From: Sphingobacteriaceae bacterium
GTDB taxonomy: Bacteria > Bacteroidota > Bacteroidia > Sphingobacteriales > Sphingobacteriaceae
Length of the DNA stretch: 64,000 bases
NCBI GenBank assembly: GCA_017745075.1
Contig: JAGIAD010000013.1
Location: 1-64,000, forward strand
Reading direction: 5' to 3'
Part shown: in pieces, positions 33,847 to 42,691 of the stretch
Position numbering within the stretch: position 1 is the stretch's first letter
Layout: each line of letters starts with the position of its first letter
Made by a program: the position numbers and the translations under genes
Notes under the pieces: model-generated
What the model was told of the DNA's origin: nothing
The model's input: only the letters and a program-made list of their open reading frames with translations
The model's database searches: none

Positions 33847-34302
33847 TTAAGCCTGGATGTCACGTAATCTTTTGATTTCATCGTGAGATGTTCTTAACGA
33901 TGCTTTTTGATCAGAAATTAATTCTCTGATGTTTGAAGGAAGATCTTCCTCCTCTAAGGCCATTTTATATGCATTTTGTGCAGCGTCTTCTCCGAACTCG
34001 CAGTTATTTAATACTGTTTTACGGTCATGACCAGTGAAAATGGCTTTTACGTCCATCCAGGCTCTGTAAATTTTACCAGAGTTGGTAGTTCCTGTTTCTA
34101 TCTCTTCTCCCAGGGCGCTTACTTCCGTAGCCAAAGCCAATTTGTATTTATGACTTTGGTCAATCATATTCAGGAATAGCGATTTCAGATCTGCATCTTC
34201 GTCTTTTAATTCCTGACGGGCTCTTTCATAACCTTCAATACGGTCGTTATTAATCTGGATCAGGTCGTTTAATACTTCTGCCGTTGCTGTTGTTGTTTTC
34301 AT
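33847..34302 (-). CDS. DUF2383/PA2169-type four-helix-bundle protein
   Basis: A ferritin-like helical protein of about 151 residues from MKTTTATAEVLNDLI; a start 13 codons upstream is possible. VLNDLIQINNDRIEGYERA and WMDVKAIFTGHDRKTVLNNCEFGEDAAQNAYKMAL are typical of the PA2169/DUF2383 family, whose members are stress-linked and of unproven function. It is cytoplasmic. Monocistronic, ending at a terminator shared with cphA. Confidence 0.88.
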   Translation of the reverse strand: MKTTTATAEVLNDLIQINNDRIEGYERARQELKDEDADLKSLFLNMIDQSHKYKLALATEVSALGEEIETGTTNSGKIYRAWMDVKAIFTGHDRKTVLNNCEFGEDAAQNAYKMALEEEDLPSNIRELISDQKASLRTSHDEIKRLRDIQA

Positions 34303-34402
34303 GTTGTTATTTTTTATAGTTTCGATGTATAAAAGCAACAAGGCCTATCAAAAAAAGGTTTGTCATTTTTTTAATAGCTCACAACAGGCAGGAATATCAG
34401 CT

Positions 34403-35335
34403 TTATTTTTTTGAGAAATACTGGGCCAGTTTTTCTTTAACGAAACGGCGCACACGGGTTACCATGTTACCTTTACGTTTGGCTAAAAATGATTTGATGG
34501 CTTTGTAAGCCACCGCATCTTCTTTAATTATGGTAGGAAATTCGACAATTGGCTTTGGATTGATGATGACGTTATAAATATCGTTAATTCCTGAGTGCAC
34601 TCCTGTACCGTCATGCCCGATATTGTTTACCAGCGACTGTGACGGATTAAGTGTTAAGCCGCCTTTTAAGAAAATAGAAGCATACCACCTGATGGCCCAG
34701 CTATTATTTTTTCCTTTCTTGAATTCCAGCATCTGCTTCCAGAAATTCATTTTATTATCAATGGAGAAAGCGGCTTTTTTCTTTTTATCAAACTGTTTTA
34801 AAAGGATATCGATATCGGGCTCGAAGTTTTTCCAGGCCCTTCCCCAGGTTGCCCATCCCCAGCTGGTGGCCGCCCTGTAAAAAAACGACTGTGAGAGTTC
34901 TTCTGCCTTTAAAGGATACATATAAGCACCAATGTGCATTACTTTTTCTTCTTCCCTGTAGCGGTTTAGTGCTTCGTTGAAATATTGCAAAGTGTGCGGA
35001 GAGGTAACCAGATCATCTTCAAAAACAATCACCTGATCGTATTCTTTAATTAACTGCGTAACGCCTGCAATTACGGAATTGGCTAAACCTGCGTTATCCG
35101 CCCTCTCGATTACTTTAACTGATTTAAAACCCTTGGTTTTATTGATGATTTTCCTTACTTCAGCCACATTTTCTTCATCACGAATGGTTTTTGCTCCATC
35201 AGAAAAGATATACAAATGGCTTTCGGCAGCCAGCTCGTTCTGTTGCAGGAATTTTAACGTACGCTCGGTATGCTGCGGACGGTTATATACGAAAAGTGCT
35301 ATGGGCGCAACGTTTTGCATGTTTGTTTTTACCAT
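34403..35335 (-). CDS. Glycosyltransferase, GT-A fold
   Basis: 310 residues. Nucleotide-sugar transferase fold recognised from PIALFVYNRPQHTERTLKFL, LYIFSDGAK, the metal-binding VIVFEDDLVTSPHTLQYFNEAL, and TSWGWATWGRAWK; Bacteroidota surface-glycan enzymes share this set. No transmembrane segment, so membrane-associated or cytoplasmic. The specific sugar cannot be told. Start is either the ATG at 35335 or at 35320 (MQNVAPIALF), the latter better matching the family. It begins a run of glycan genes on this strand (36.1-38.8 kb), though the GxxExxY gene intervenes. Confidence 0.88.
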   Translation of the reverse strand: MVKTNMQNVAPIALFVYNRPQHTERTLKFLQQNELAAESHLYIFSDGAKTIRDEENVAEVRKIINKTKGFKSVKVIERADNAGLANSVIAGVTQLIKEYDQVIVFEDDLVTSPHTLQYFNEALNRYREEEKVMHIGAYMYPLKAEELSQSFFYRAATSWGWATWGRAWKNFEPDIDILLKQFDKKKKAAFSIDNKMNFWKQMLEFKKGKNNSWAIRWYASIFLKGGLTLNPSQSLVNNIGHDGTGVHSGINDIYNVIINPKPIVEFPTIIKEDAVAYKAIKSFLAKRKGNMVTRVRRFVKEKLAQYFSKK

Positions 35336-35380
35336 TAAAGGAAGATCAGGTTTTTAAGTACCTTACCCTAATTTATTTGC

Positions 35381-36051
35381 CATATAAGGCAAGTGAGTTC
35401 CATTTAAGTTATCAGTGGACAATATTAAGAAATTGATTCATATATTTCATTCACATATGTTTTCTGCCCTTCTGAAAAGATATGCAAACAATTAAAATTT
35501 ATCATTAGTCCAAGAGGTAATTTTAGTAGCTTCATATAAGTTAAAAGCTGGGCTACATGGATTGGTGCAATGTTTTCAACAGCCTTAAATTCAACGACCA
35601 GGGAATCTTCAATTAATAAATCACACCTTAGTTCTGAATCAAATATTAACCCTTTATAATTTATGGGGATAATAAGCTCAGATTTGAAATTAATATTTCT
35701 GATTTCTAGCTCGTGGATCATGCATTTATGATAAGCGCATTCTAAAAGCCCCGGGCCTAATGTTCTGTGAACCTCAATAGCTGCTCCGTTTACCTTGTAA
35801 ACTAAGTTCTTTAAGTAATTTCTAGTTAATAACATTTTTTATTTATTAAATAATTAACTAGGGATGATTTTAACAGAATTTAATTTCTATTGCAATATAG
35901 TTGAAATTAAAGTTTGGTGATAGAGCAATTTCACTTATATTTTCTTTTATTCCTTATATGGTTAAATGGCCTTAATAAAACTTCATTCATTGAATTGAGA
36001 TAAAGTAATCTGGCAAGTTTCACCATATAAGAAGTTTAAGGTTCATATAAG
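35381..36051. repeat. CATATAAG words flanking the GxxExxY gene
   Basis: CATATAAG occurs at 35381-35388, 36024-36031 and 36044-36051, and inverted (CTTATATG) at 35953-35960. One copy lies on the left and three on the right of the gene at 35425-35835. Confidence 0.4.
35425..35835 (-). CDS. GxxExxY protein, second copy
   Basis: 136 residues with the signature GPGLLECAYHKC, a core CDLLIEDSLVVEFKAVE, and the end QLLTYMKLLKLPLGLMINFN. It is a paralogue of 15315-15692 but clearly divergent. The role is unknown; Asp and the ExK pair resemble a nuclease core. It splits the glycan cluster and is bordered by CATATAAG words, suggesting insertion. Confidence 0.88.
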   Translation of the reverse strand: MLLTRNYLKNLVYKVNGAAIEVHRTLGPGLLECAYHKCMIHELEIRNINFKSELIIPINYKGLIFDSELRCDLLIEDSLVVEFKAVENIAPIHVAQLLTYMKLLKLPLGLMINFNCLHIFSEGQKTYVNEIYESIS

Positions 36052-36088
36052 TTTGGATAATCTTGCTTTCAATACCCCCATTTAGTTC

Positions 36089-36850
36089 CTAAAATATCTG
36101 CAGGTTATGATCTGATTTTTGGGTTAATACAGTGTAGGCATTTGCAAATTGTTCCTGTTTTTTTCTTCCGAACAGATTGCCCAAAGTTTTCTTAATGCGG
36201 TATTCGAGTTCAATTTTTAAGTTCTTTGCAAATGTTTTTGGCGCCTTTCTATTGATAAATTCGTTAAATTTTACGGTTTCTGGAGCAGTTATCGAAATTT
36301 TATCTTCTAGAATTTCCAATCCTTCACTCTGTAGCAAAAACCTTAAAGATGTTGGCGTATACATGTTGATATGACCATAATCCAAAAAGTGTTTCATCCT
36401 TTGATCCACACCGTAGCGGTAATCTTTTGGCACTTCTACCACAATATATTTAGCAACTCTCTTTAGTTCGCGGATCAGGATTCTTTCGTGTTCTACATGT
36501 TCTAAAACATGTGCAAGGATAATCAGGTCGAAAGTATCATCTCCGTAAGGAATTTTATAGCCATCAAAAGTCTGAACCTCTTTTAAGCTTGCAAGATTAC
36601 GTTCTTTAATAATTTCGACACCACTTTGCGCAATTTCCAAAGCATAAAGCTCTGGTGCAAAATGCCATTCGTTTAAAAAATGTAAAATACTGCCATCGCC
36701 TGCGCCAACCTCCAGCACTTTTTTTGGTTTCAGTCCTTTGCAAACATCAACAATATTCTGGGCCTTATATTTGGCGCCAAGCATTCGCCAGGCCACATCA
36801 CTGTTGGTATAAAAATTATCGTATGCTGTTTTTACTTCTTCGCTTAACAT
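36089..36850 (-). CDS. Class I SAM-dependent methyltransferase
   Basis: 253 residues. SAM-binding motif I is KVLEVGAGDGSILHFL, then DTFDLIILAHVLEHVEHERILIRELKRV (motif II and the HxLEH of methyltransferase type 11). The C-terminal half is basic. The acceptor is probably a sugar or lipid of surface glycans, judging by the neighbours. It starts 14 bases after the next gene upstream (36864) and is probably in its operon. Confidence 0.86.
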   Translation of the reverse strand: MLSEEVKTAYDNFYTNSDVAWRMLGAKYKAQNIVDVCKGLKPKKVLEVGAGDGSILHFLNEWHFAPELYALEIAQSGVEIIKERNLASLKEVQTFDGYKIPYGDDTFDLIILAHVLEHVEHERILIRELKRVAKYIVVEVPKDYRYGVDQRMKHFLDYGHINMYTPTSLRFLLQSEGLEILEDKISITAPETVKFNEFINRKAPKTFAKNLKIELEYRIKKTLGNLFGRKKQEQFANAYTVLTQKSDHNLQIF

Positions 36851-36863
36851 GCTTCCAATTGTA

Positions 36864-37511
36864 TTAAATACCTAAACAATTATCCTGTTTATAGAAAACC
36901 GAAGTTGCTTTTTCGTAAAAAAGTCCGGGTGAAATTCCACTAAAACTGATTTCTTTAAATCCCTGTTCTTTTAACAGCACACGGGCTGGTTGATACACTT
37001 CGCGCTCGCTGTCGTCCAAAACCAGCACTCCATTTAAGGAAAGTGCTTCAATACTATATTTACAACAGTTTACACGATCGCGGCCATCTACAATAATAAT
37101 ATCGAATTTGCGGTTAAGCAAAGTTGCTTTTTTAGCGTACTCTCCATCCTTTTCCAGCTCGCAAAATATCATTTCTGCATTGGCCGGACTTGTGTTTTTT
37201 ACATTATCGTACCAGTTTTTATCGTGTTCTACCGAGGTAACCGAACCTGCCCGCTCTGCATAAAATAGTGTAGAACTGCCCGATCCATATTCGAAAATAT
37301 GCTGCGTTTTGTTGATCCGTTCCTTAATGAAATCGATGAAAGAATAAGTTACCCAGGGCAATGCCTTTCCGTTTCCATCTACGGCCTGTTTTTTGTCAAA
37401 GGCTGTAAACCAGCCAATGCTGCTTAAATATCCTTTATGTCCGTATGATAATAATGCTTTAAGCCTGTTTGGCTTAGCAATTAATGTTGTTAATGCTTTA
37501 AGAGTACTCAA
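36864..37511 (-). CDS. Rossmann-fold methyltransferase-like protein of the glycan cluster
   Basis: 215 residues. IFEYGSGSSTLFYAERAGSVTSVEHDKNWY is a SAM-binding motif I and II of the class I methyltransferase fold, and DIIIVDGRDRVNCCKYSIEAL the later motifs. The acceptor is unknown. It overlaps the stop of the flippase gene by four bases, showing translational coupling and supporting a role in the same glycan pathway. Confidence 0.84.
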   Translation of the reverse strand: MSTLKALTTLIAKPNRLKALLSYGHKGYLSSIGWFTAFDKKQAVDGNGKALPWVTYSFIDFIKERINKTQHIFEYGSGSSTLFYAERAGSVTSVEHDKNWYDNVKNTSPANAEMIFCELEKDGEYAKKATLLNRKFDIIIVDGRDRVNCCKYSIEALSLNGVLVLDDSEREVYQPARVLLKEQGFKEISFSGISPGLFYEKATSVFYKQDNCLGI

Positions 37512-38830
37512 CGTTTAAATATTTTTTGAAATGCTGTAACCAAAAGTAATGATTTTAACATCATTATACCTTGTTGCCTCGTTTTAGGAATTAATAAAAG
37601 ATAAAATGCCGAACTGGCACAGGCAATGAGGGTGGCGATTGAGGCACCAACACCCGCGTATAGCGGTATTAACCAAAGGTTTAGCAGAATGTTGATCAGT
37701 GCTCCGAAAGCAGTGCGATAAAAGGAAATCTTTGTAAACCCTTCGGCCAATAAATATTGGGAGCTGGCACTTCCTAAAAATACAAAAACACCAGACCAAA
37801 TGTGGATTGGCAGCATGTGTTCTGCACCTACAAAGCGGTTGTCGTAAATGATGTGAATAATAAAAGTTGAAGCAAAAGTAATAATGACCGCAACAGGTAA
37901 ACTTATGGCCACCAATAAGTCGTACAGGTTTTGTAATCGTTTAACATAACGCTCCTGATCAGTTTTTCGAGCATTTATTAAAGCTGGAAAAACAGAGGTA
38001 ACAATAGCCACCGGAATAAAATACCAGGCTTCGCTAATTTTAGCCACTGCACTGTAAATACCAACGGCGCTGCTTCCTTCGGTTTTTAACATAACCTGGT
38101 CTATCTTCATGTAGATCGATACCATCACCGCCGATAATATTAAGGGAGCCGATTGTTTTAAAAGTGATTTTGCTCGAGCCCGCTTAAAATGCCAGTTGAA
38201 CAGGTTAAAGCCTTTGCTTTGATAGAGCAAAACCAGGCCTAAGGCTAGAATAAAACCGTCAAAAACCAATGCCCAGGCGAACCATATAACCGGCATGTTT
38301 AAAATAACAAGCAATATTTTAACAAGTGCTGAAAGAATTACACAGATATTTTGAATATGGACTACGTATTTAGATTGTACCTGCGATTGGAAGTAGGAAT
38401 CGATTACGTTAAATGATTTAAAAAATGCAGCGAAAGAGAGTAAGGCGACCACATAAGTTAACGGTTCGCCGGGATTGTTGGATAATTTATGAAATATATA
38501 ATATAAACCTACCGAAACAGGGATCAGCAGCAGGTTAACACCCAGCCTTAGCAATAAAGATGTCCCTAAGATTTCGTCTTTTTTTGCCGGGTCGTTCAGA
38601 ATTTCCCTAATGATAAAGGTATCGAGGCCTAAAGCGCCAATGGCTGCTGCAATTGCGGTAAAGGCATCAGCAAAACTTAAATCGCCGAAAGAAATTGGTC
38701 CCAGGAACCGGGCAACCACAAAGCCCACAACCATGCTCAGTATTTTTCCGAACATCAGCCATCCCGTATTTTTTAAATACTTGTTAAATGCTTCCTCATC
38801 AAAACCTTTTATGGCGGGTAATTTCATCAA
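37508..38830 (-). CDS. Polysaccharide flippase (Wzx/MATE-like)
   Basis: 440 residues with about 12-14 membrane helices. LKNTGWLMFGKILSMVVGFVVARFLGPISFGDLSFADAFTAI is the typical N-terminus of O-antigen/polysaccharide flippases, and QVMLKTEGSSAVGIYSAVAKISEAWYF the central signature. It would move lipid-linked oligosaccharides across the inner membrane. It heads the downstream methyltransferase genes with overlaps. No wzy polymerase is evident in the window. Confidence 0.92.
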   Translation of the reverse strand: MMKLPAIKGFDEEAFNKYLKNTGWLMFGKILSMVVGFVVARFLGPISFGDLSFADAFTAIAAAIGALGLDTFIIREILNDPAKKDEILGTSLLLRLGVNLLLIPVSVGLYYIFHKLSNNPGEPLTYVVALLSFAAFFKSFNVIDSYFQSQVQSKYVVHIQNICVILSALVKILLVILNMPVIWFAWALVFDGFILALGLVLLYQSKGFNLFNWHFKRARAKSLLKQSAPLILSAVMVSIYMKIDQVMLKTEGSSAVGIYSAVAKISEAWYFIPVAIVTSVFPALINARKTDQERYVKRLQNLYDLLVAISLPVAVIITFASTFIIHIIYDNRFVGAEHMLPIHIWSGVFVFLGSASSQYLLAEGFTKISFYRTAFGALINILLNLWLIPLYAGVGASIATLIACASSAFYLLLIPKTRQQGIMMLKSLLLVTAFQKIFKR

Positions 38831-38902
38831 CGCAAAGATGTAAAAAAATGTGCGTTAAGTAGGGTACTCTAAATTCAAATATTTTTATGGTCTATTTCGC
38901 CA

Positions 38903-39520
38903 TTAGCCTTCACTTTTTGTTTCCAGGGCTTTTGTTTCGGTAGTTTTGGTTTCGGGAGCTGGAATTGGTGCCGGGTTTGCAACCGGAGCAGGTTTGCTGT
39001 TCAGAGGTGCACCAACAGCAATATCGCACCTGTGGTTGGGCTGGCCGTGAGGTGGGTTTAAACCTTTACCTACTTTTACACCCGATACCTGTGTAACTGC
39101 GGGCTGGCTGGTGGTAACCACTTGCGTTGGTTTACTATCTAAAGGTGCGCCAACGGCTATATCACATCTATGACCTGGCTCGCCATGTTTAGGGTTTAGT
39201 TTTTTCCCTGAAGTATTTACAACAGCCGGCGCTGGTACAGGTGTTGGCTGTGGATTTGCATTTTGTTGAGGCTGCGCCCTTGCTGTAGAATTTAATGGAG
39301 CGCCAACGGCCAATGCGCAGGTATGCCCAGCCTCACCATGCGGCGGATTGAAAATAAGATTGCTTTTTGTACTTGCAGCTGGTGTTGCCGCTATTGTATT
39401 ACCTCTCTGCAGTCCCTGCATTCCTGTAGGTGTTGGAATCATGACCTGACCGGGTTCTTTTTTTTTGCCATTGCAGGCGAAGCATAAAGCAATGGCTAAC
39501 AGATAAAAAGCGTTCTTCAT
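38903..39520 (-). CDS. Lipoprotein with three HxxxxHxC repeats
   Basis: 205 residues: signal peptide with probable lipid Cys16 (CFAC), then three near-identical 22-residue units at about residues 57-78, 108-129 and 154-175 separated by Pro/Ala/Thr-rich linkers. Each unit reads as [LF]NPxHGxxxHxCxxAVGAPLxS, giving two His and one Cys per unit. The regular His/His/Cys spacing suggests metal or heme binding, but this is inference. Function unknown. No neighbour explains it. Monocistronic or with DinB. Confidence 0.8.
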   Translation of the reverse strand: MKNAFYLLAIALCFACNGKKKEPGQVMIPTPTGMQGLQRGNTIAATPAASTKSNLIFNPPHGEAGHTCALAVGAPLNSTARAQPQQNANPQPTPVPAPAVVNTSGKKLNPKHGEPGHRCDIAVGAPLDSKPTQVVTTSQPAVTQVSGVKVGKGLNPPHGQPNHRCDIAVGAPLNSKPAPVANPAPIPAPETKTTETKALETKSEG

Positions 39521-39563
39521 GAGGGTTGAGGGTTAAGTATTACCCAAATATGGCGAAATTAAT

Positions 39564-40082
39564 TTACGCTTGAAAACTCTTTTCTATTCTTTCTAATTGT
39601 TTGAGGTGGTGTTTTAAATGGATTTCAATAAACCTTAACCACTGTTTGGCATTTAAATAACCCAACCTGGGGTGCTTGATTTTACAATTGGCGTTTGCTA
39701 AACCCACCGAGGGATAGTTGTCATCTAAAGCTTCTTCAAATTCCAAAATAAGATCAAGGGCTTCTATTTTGCTGATTTTTTTTACCCGGCCGGCCAGTCT
39801 TTCAGGCATTTTATATTGCCGTGCCGGTGGCAACGCACCTAATAACAAAATGAGCCTGACAGCAAAGGCAGTTGGTTTATCCTCTCCCTTACCTTTTGCT
39901 GCATGATCTACAGCCCTGAGCGATAGCAGGCTCGAATCGAAAATATGCGAATATACCTCGCTGTAACTCCAGCCAGCTATAGGTGGTTGCTGCTGAAAAA
40001 CATCGTCAGCATAAGCAGATAGTTTCGATTTATAGGCATCAACAGTCCTATGTATCGATGCCTTTATTTTTGCAGCCCTCAT
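39564..40082 (-). CDS. DinB family protein
   Basis: A 172-residue four-helix bundle of the DinB/YfiT type, recognised by GWSYSEVYSHIFDSSLLSLRAVDHA near the N-terminus and KQWLRFIEIHLKHHLKQLERIEK near the C-terminus; the three His residues (one from each of H46-like and H-x3-H stretches) could bind a metal. Such proteins include thiol-dependent transferases; the substrate here is unknown. The lysines and arginines in the first helix make it basic. Next to the repeat lipoprotein on the same strand. Confidence 0.82.
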   Translation of the reverse strand: MRAAKIKASIHRTVDAYKSKLSAYADDVFQQQPPIAGWSYSEVYSHIFDSSLLSLRAVDHAAKGKGEDKPTAFAVRLILLLGALPPARQYKMPERLAGRVKKISKIEALDLILEFEEALDDNYPSVGLANANCKIKHPRLGYLNAKQWLRFIEIHLKHHLKQLERIEKSFQA

Positions 40083-40101
40083 ATCATAAAGATAAGCTGA
40101 A

Positions 40102-40806
40102 TTACTGGTTCTCCAAGAATTTTAAAAATTCATCTTTATAATTGAAGAATTCGAAAGTTTCTGCGAGGGTAAAATAATTTTGCGGATCGAGAACGGTTTG
40201 GTAGAGGGTTTTGGCGGTTTTTAGGCGTTCAACATCGAAAGTAAACGTTTTGAGAATGAGTTTGCATTGACTGCTGGAAAATGAAGCTTTCTTGTTTACA
40301 GCATTGATTAACCTTACCCTTTCATTATCAAAACTCAAATTTTTATAATTGGCATAAAATTCCTGAAAAGCCTCCGGAGATAATAATCGGTAAGTCAGAT
40401 CTGGTTGCGGCAGCACTGGTGGAACAATCCCTGTATTGTAATCTCCGGTGTATCCATCAAAATCGTCGAGCATGTACTGCCTGTTCCGAAAGATATTCAG
40501 TTGTTTCAAAGTAATTAATTCATTACCCTCTAAGCTTAAAACAAGCCTTTGTTCCGGGATCACGCTGATTCTTTGTTTTAAGATTTCTGTATTGCCCTGA
40601 AAAATAGAGAGTACTGGTGTAGAATTGTAGACATCGTAAAAACGGAACCTACCTTTGGCCGACGAAACAAGTTCTTCGTCCAGATATACGTTGAACTTGC
40701 CCGGATTAACGATTTCTAGGAAAACTTCGGCAGATCTGTAGTTGTTTTGAGCGAAAGTTAGGGTAGCAAATAACATTGCCAGCCCTAAAAAGATGGTTGT
40801 TTTCAT
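40102..40806 (-). CDS. Secreted DUF4476 protein
   Basis: 234 residues: signal peptide (ending TLTFAQ), a beta-rich first half (RSAEVFLEIVNPGKFNVYLDEE...FRFYDVYNSTPVLSIFQGN), and a DUF4476 domain in the C-terminal half (FQEFYANYKNLSFDNERVRLINAVNKKASFSSSQCKLILKTFTFDVERL), ending DEFLKFLENQ. Bacteroidota-typical; function unknown. Located just upstream of DinB on the same strand with 19 bases between. Confidence 0.85.
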   Translation of the reverse strand: MKTTIFLGLAMLFATLTFAQNNYRSAEVFLEIVNPGKFNVYLDEELVSSAKGRFRFYDVYNSTPVLSIFQGNTEILKQRISVIPEQRLVLSLEGNELITLKQLNIFRNRQYMLDDFDGYTGDYNTGIVPPVLPQPDLTYRLLSPEAFQEFYANYKNLSFDNERVRLINAVNKKASFSSSQCKLILKTFTFDVERLKTAKTLYQTVLDPQNYFTLAETFEFFNYKDEFLKFLENQ

Positions 40807-40883
40807 TTTAATTATGGTTTCATTTGTGTGTGTGCCGAATTAATGCCAAACAAATGCCAAAACCTAACAAAAAAGAGATGGTA

Positions 40884-41573
40884 TTAAAAAAGTTTCAGTA
40901 ATTCTTCTAAATGAACGATCTGCTGTTTTACATCTTGGGGTTTTTCTTTTTGCAAAGGATTAAAAAAAATGGCCTCGATACCAAAATTTAATGCACCATA
41001 AATATCAGCTTCCAAACTATCGCCAATCATGATACTTTCTTCTTTTAAAGCCTTTGCTTTATCCAATGCATATTCAAAAATGATGGGATTGGGTTTGTTT
41101 ACGCCCACATCTTCAGAAATAATTACATTTTTAAAATATGGATTCAGGTTAGACAGGTTCATTTTGGTTAAGGTAGTTTCCTTAAAACCATTAGAGATGA
41201 TATGAAGGGTGTATTTTTGTTGCAAATAAGCGAGTACATTTTCTGCCCCTTCGAACAGGTTGGTTTTAGTAGGCGAAATATTTACATAATCGTCCTCAAA
41301 CTGATGAGGGACGGCATCAGGATGTACACCCAACTGAATAAACGTTTTGCTAAAACGCTCCGATCTTAAAAAGTCTTTGGTAATTTTACCCAGGTGGTAA
41401 TCGGCCCATAATTGATGATTGTTCTCGGTATAGGCCGTAATGAACTGGGCACAGGATTTAAGGCCAAGTTCATCCAGTTTATAAGTATGATAAAGTTCAT
41501 TTAATGTTTCTTCGGCATTGCGGTCAAAATCCCAGATGGTATGGTCGAGGTCGAAGAAAATATGTTTTTTCAT
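40884..41573 (-). CDS. yjjG: YjjG-type HAD pyrimidine 5'-nucleotidase
   Basis: 229 residues of the HAD superfamily. The catalytic pair is D8 and D10 in IFFDLDHTIWDFD, motif II is HIISNGFKE, and motif IV is MIGDSLEADIYGALNFGIEAIFF. Family enzymes dephosphorylate noncanonical pyrimidine nucleotides. The YjjG assignment rests on overall length and the FDLDHTIWDF start; another HAD phosphatase is possible. Cytoplasmic, monocistronic. Confidence 0.88.
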   Translation of the reverse strand: MKKHIFFDLDHTIWDFDRNAEETLNELYHTYKLDELGLKSCAQFITAYTENNHQLWADYHLGKITKDFLRSERFSKTFIQLGVHPDAVPHQFEDDYVNISPTKTNLFEGAENVLAYLQQKYTLHIISNGFKETTLTKMNLSNLNPYFKNVIISEDVGVNKPNPIIFEYALDKAKALKEESIMIGDSLEADIYGALNFGIEAIFFNPLQKEKPQDVKQQIVHLEELLKLF

Positions 41574-41613
41574 TTGTGATGTTTTTCACAAAGGTAACTT
41601 AATGATGCCTGAT

Positions 41614-41931
41614 TTATAAATATTCTCCTGCCTTTGCGTTAATCTCCTCAATAAGTTCTTCATCCATATACTGATAATCGTCTGGAATATCCAGCACAAT
41701 AATATCCTTTTCATAGCTCTCTTGAGGGAAATGTTCCACAATTCTTTGTTTATGTTTTTTCTCCATCACAAAGATCAGATCAGCCCAAATGATCAACTTT
41801 GATGTGATTTTAATCCTTGCCGATGGTGCTGTGCCAGCTGAACGGACCTGATGCTCGGGGTGGTTCTTGTAAATCGTTTCGGCAGTAGCGCTACGCCATT
41901 TATTTCTACTGCATACAAAGAGGATATTCAT
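41614..41931 (-). CDS. Low-molecular-weight protein tyrosine phosphatase family protein
   Basis: 105 residues, short for the family (about 150). The phosphate loop is C7-SRNKW-R13-S14, with the general-acid aspartate likely in VLDIPDDYQYM. MNILFVCSRNKWRSATAE is diagnostic. It lacks the C-terminal part of longer enzymes, so it may act as a small phosphatase or a truncated homologue; several Bacteroidota carry this short form. It sits between yjjG and upp on the same strand. Confidence 0.84.
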   Translation of the reverse strand: MNILFVCSRNKWRSATAETIYKNHPEHQVRSAGTAPSARIKITSKLIIWADLIFVMEKKHKQRIVEHFPQESYEKDIIVLDIPDDYQYMDEELIEEINAKAGEYL

Positions 41932-41985
41932 TTTATATTGAATATTGCACGACTCCTGATCTAAGACTTGGGATTGGAAACTAAC

Positions 41986-42633
41986 TTAAACTTTCTCCCC
42001 ATAAGCTAAATCACCGGCATCGCCTAACCCGGGAACAATGTAAGATTTGCTGGTCATTTCCTCATCAATGGCACCCAGCCAAAGTTTGGCTTTAGGCAGG
42101 TTGGCACGAACATGGGCAACGCCTTCTGTACTGGCTATCGCTGCAACGATATGAAGTTCTTCAATTTTGTAGCGGTTAATCAATTCTTTACAGCACATTA
42201 CCATGCTCTGTCCGGTTGCCAGCATAGGATCGGCCATAATCAATACCTTACCATCCAAATCGGGGGTAGAAATATAATCCATCTGGATCACGAAATCGCC
42301 GCCTTTTTCTACTTTTCTGTAAGCAGAAATAAAACAGCACTCAGCCCTGTCGAAAACATCAAGCAAACCCTGTTGCAGAGGTAATCCGGCTCGTAATATA
42401 GTAGCCAGAACGGGTTGTTGTGCTAAAACTTCGCAAGGCGATACGCCTAAAGGAGTGGTGATATCTTTGGTATCATATTTTAACGATTTACTGATTTCAT
42501 AGGCAAAAAAACCACCAAGCCTTTCCAGGTTTTTACGGAAACGCATCGAATCTTTCTGGATATTTTCGTCCCGTAGCTCCGTAATAAAAGTATTGGCAAT
42601 AGATTTTGTTTTGCTTAAATCAAAAATCATCAT
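41986..42633 (-). CDS. upp: Uracil phosphoribosyltransferase
   Basis: Salvages uracil to UMP using PRPP. 215 residues. The PRPP loop is MADPMLATGQSMVMCCKEL, with the uracil-site end YIVPGLGDAGDLAYGEK. ILRAGLPLQQGLLDVF is a further hallmark. Monocistronic or with the short phosphatase gene; 53 bases separate them, in which a word-like repeat (GACTTGGGATTGG) occurs. Confidence 0.96.
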   Translation of the reverse strand: MMIFDLSKTKSIANTFITELRDENIQKDSMRFRKNLERLGGFFAYEISKSLKYDTKDITTPLGVSPCEVLAQQPVLATILRAGLPLQQGLLDVFDRAECCFISAYRKVEKGGDFVIQMDYISTPDLDGKVLIMADPMLATGQSMVMCCKELINRYKIEELHIVAAIASTEGVAHVRANLPKAKLWLGAIDEEMTSKSYIVPGLGDAGDLAYGEKV

Positions 42634-42691
42634 TCTTAGGTTTCAGGTCTGATAAATTTAATCCCGGTATGGGTTTAATGGTTAAAATTAA

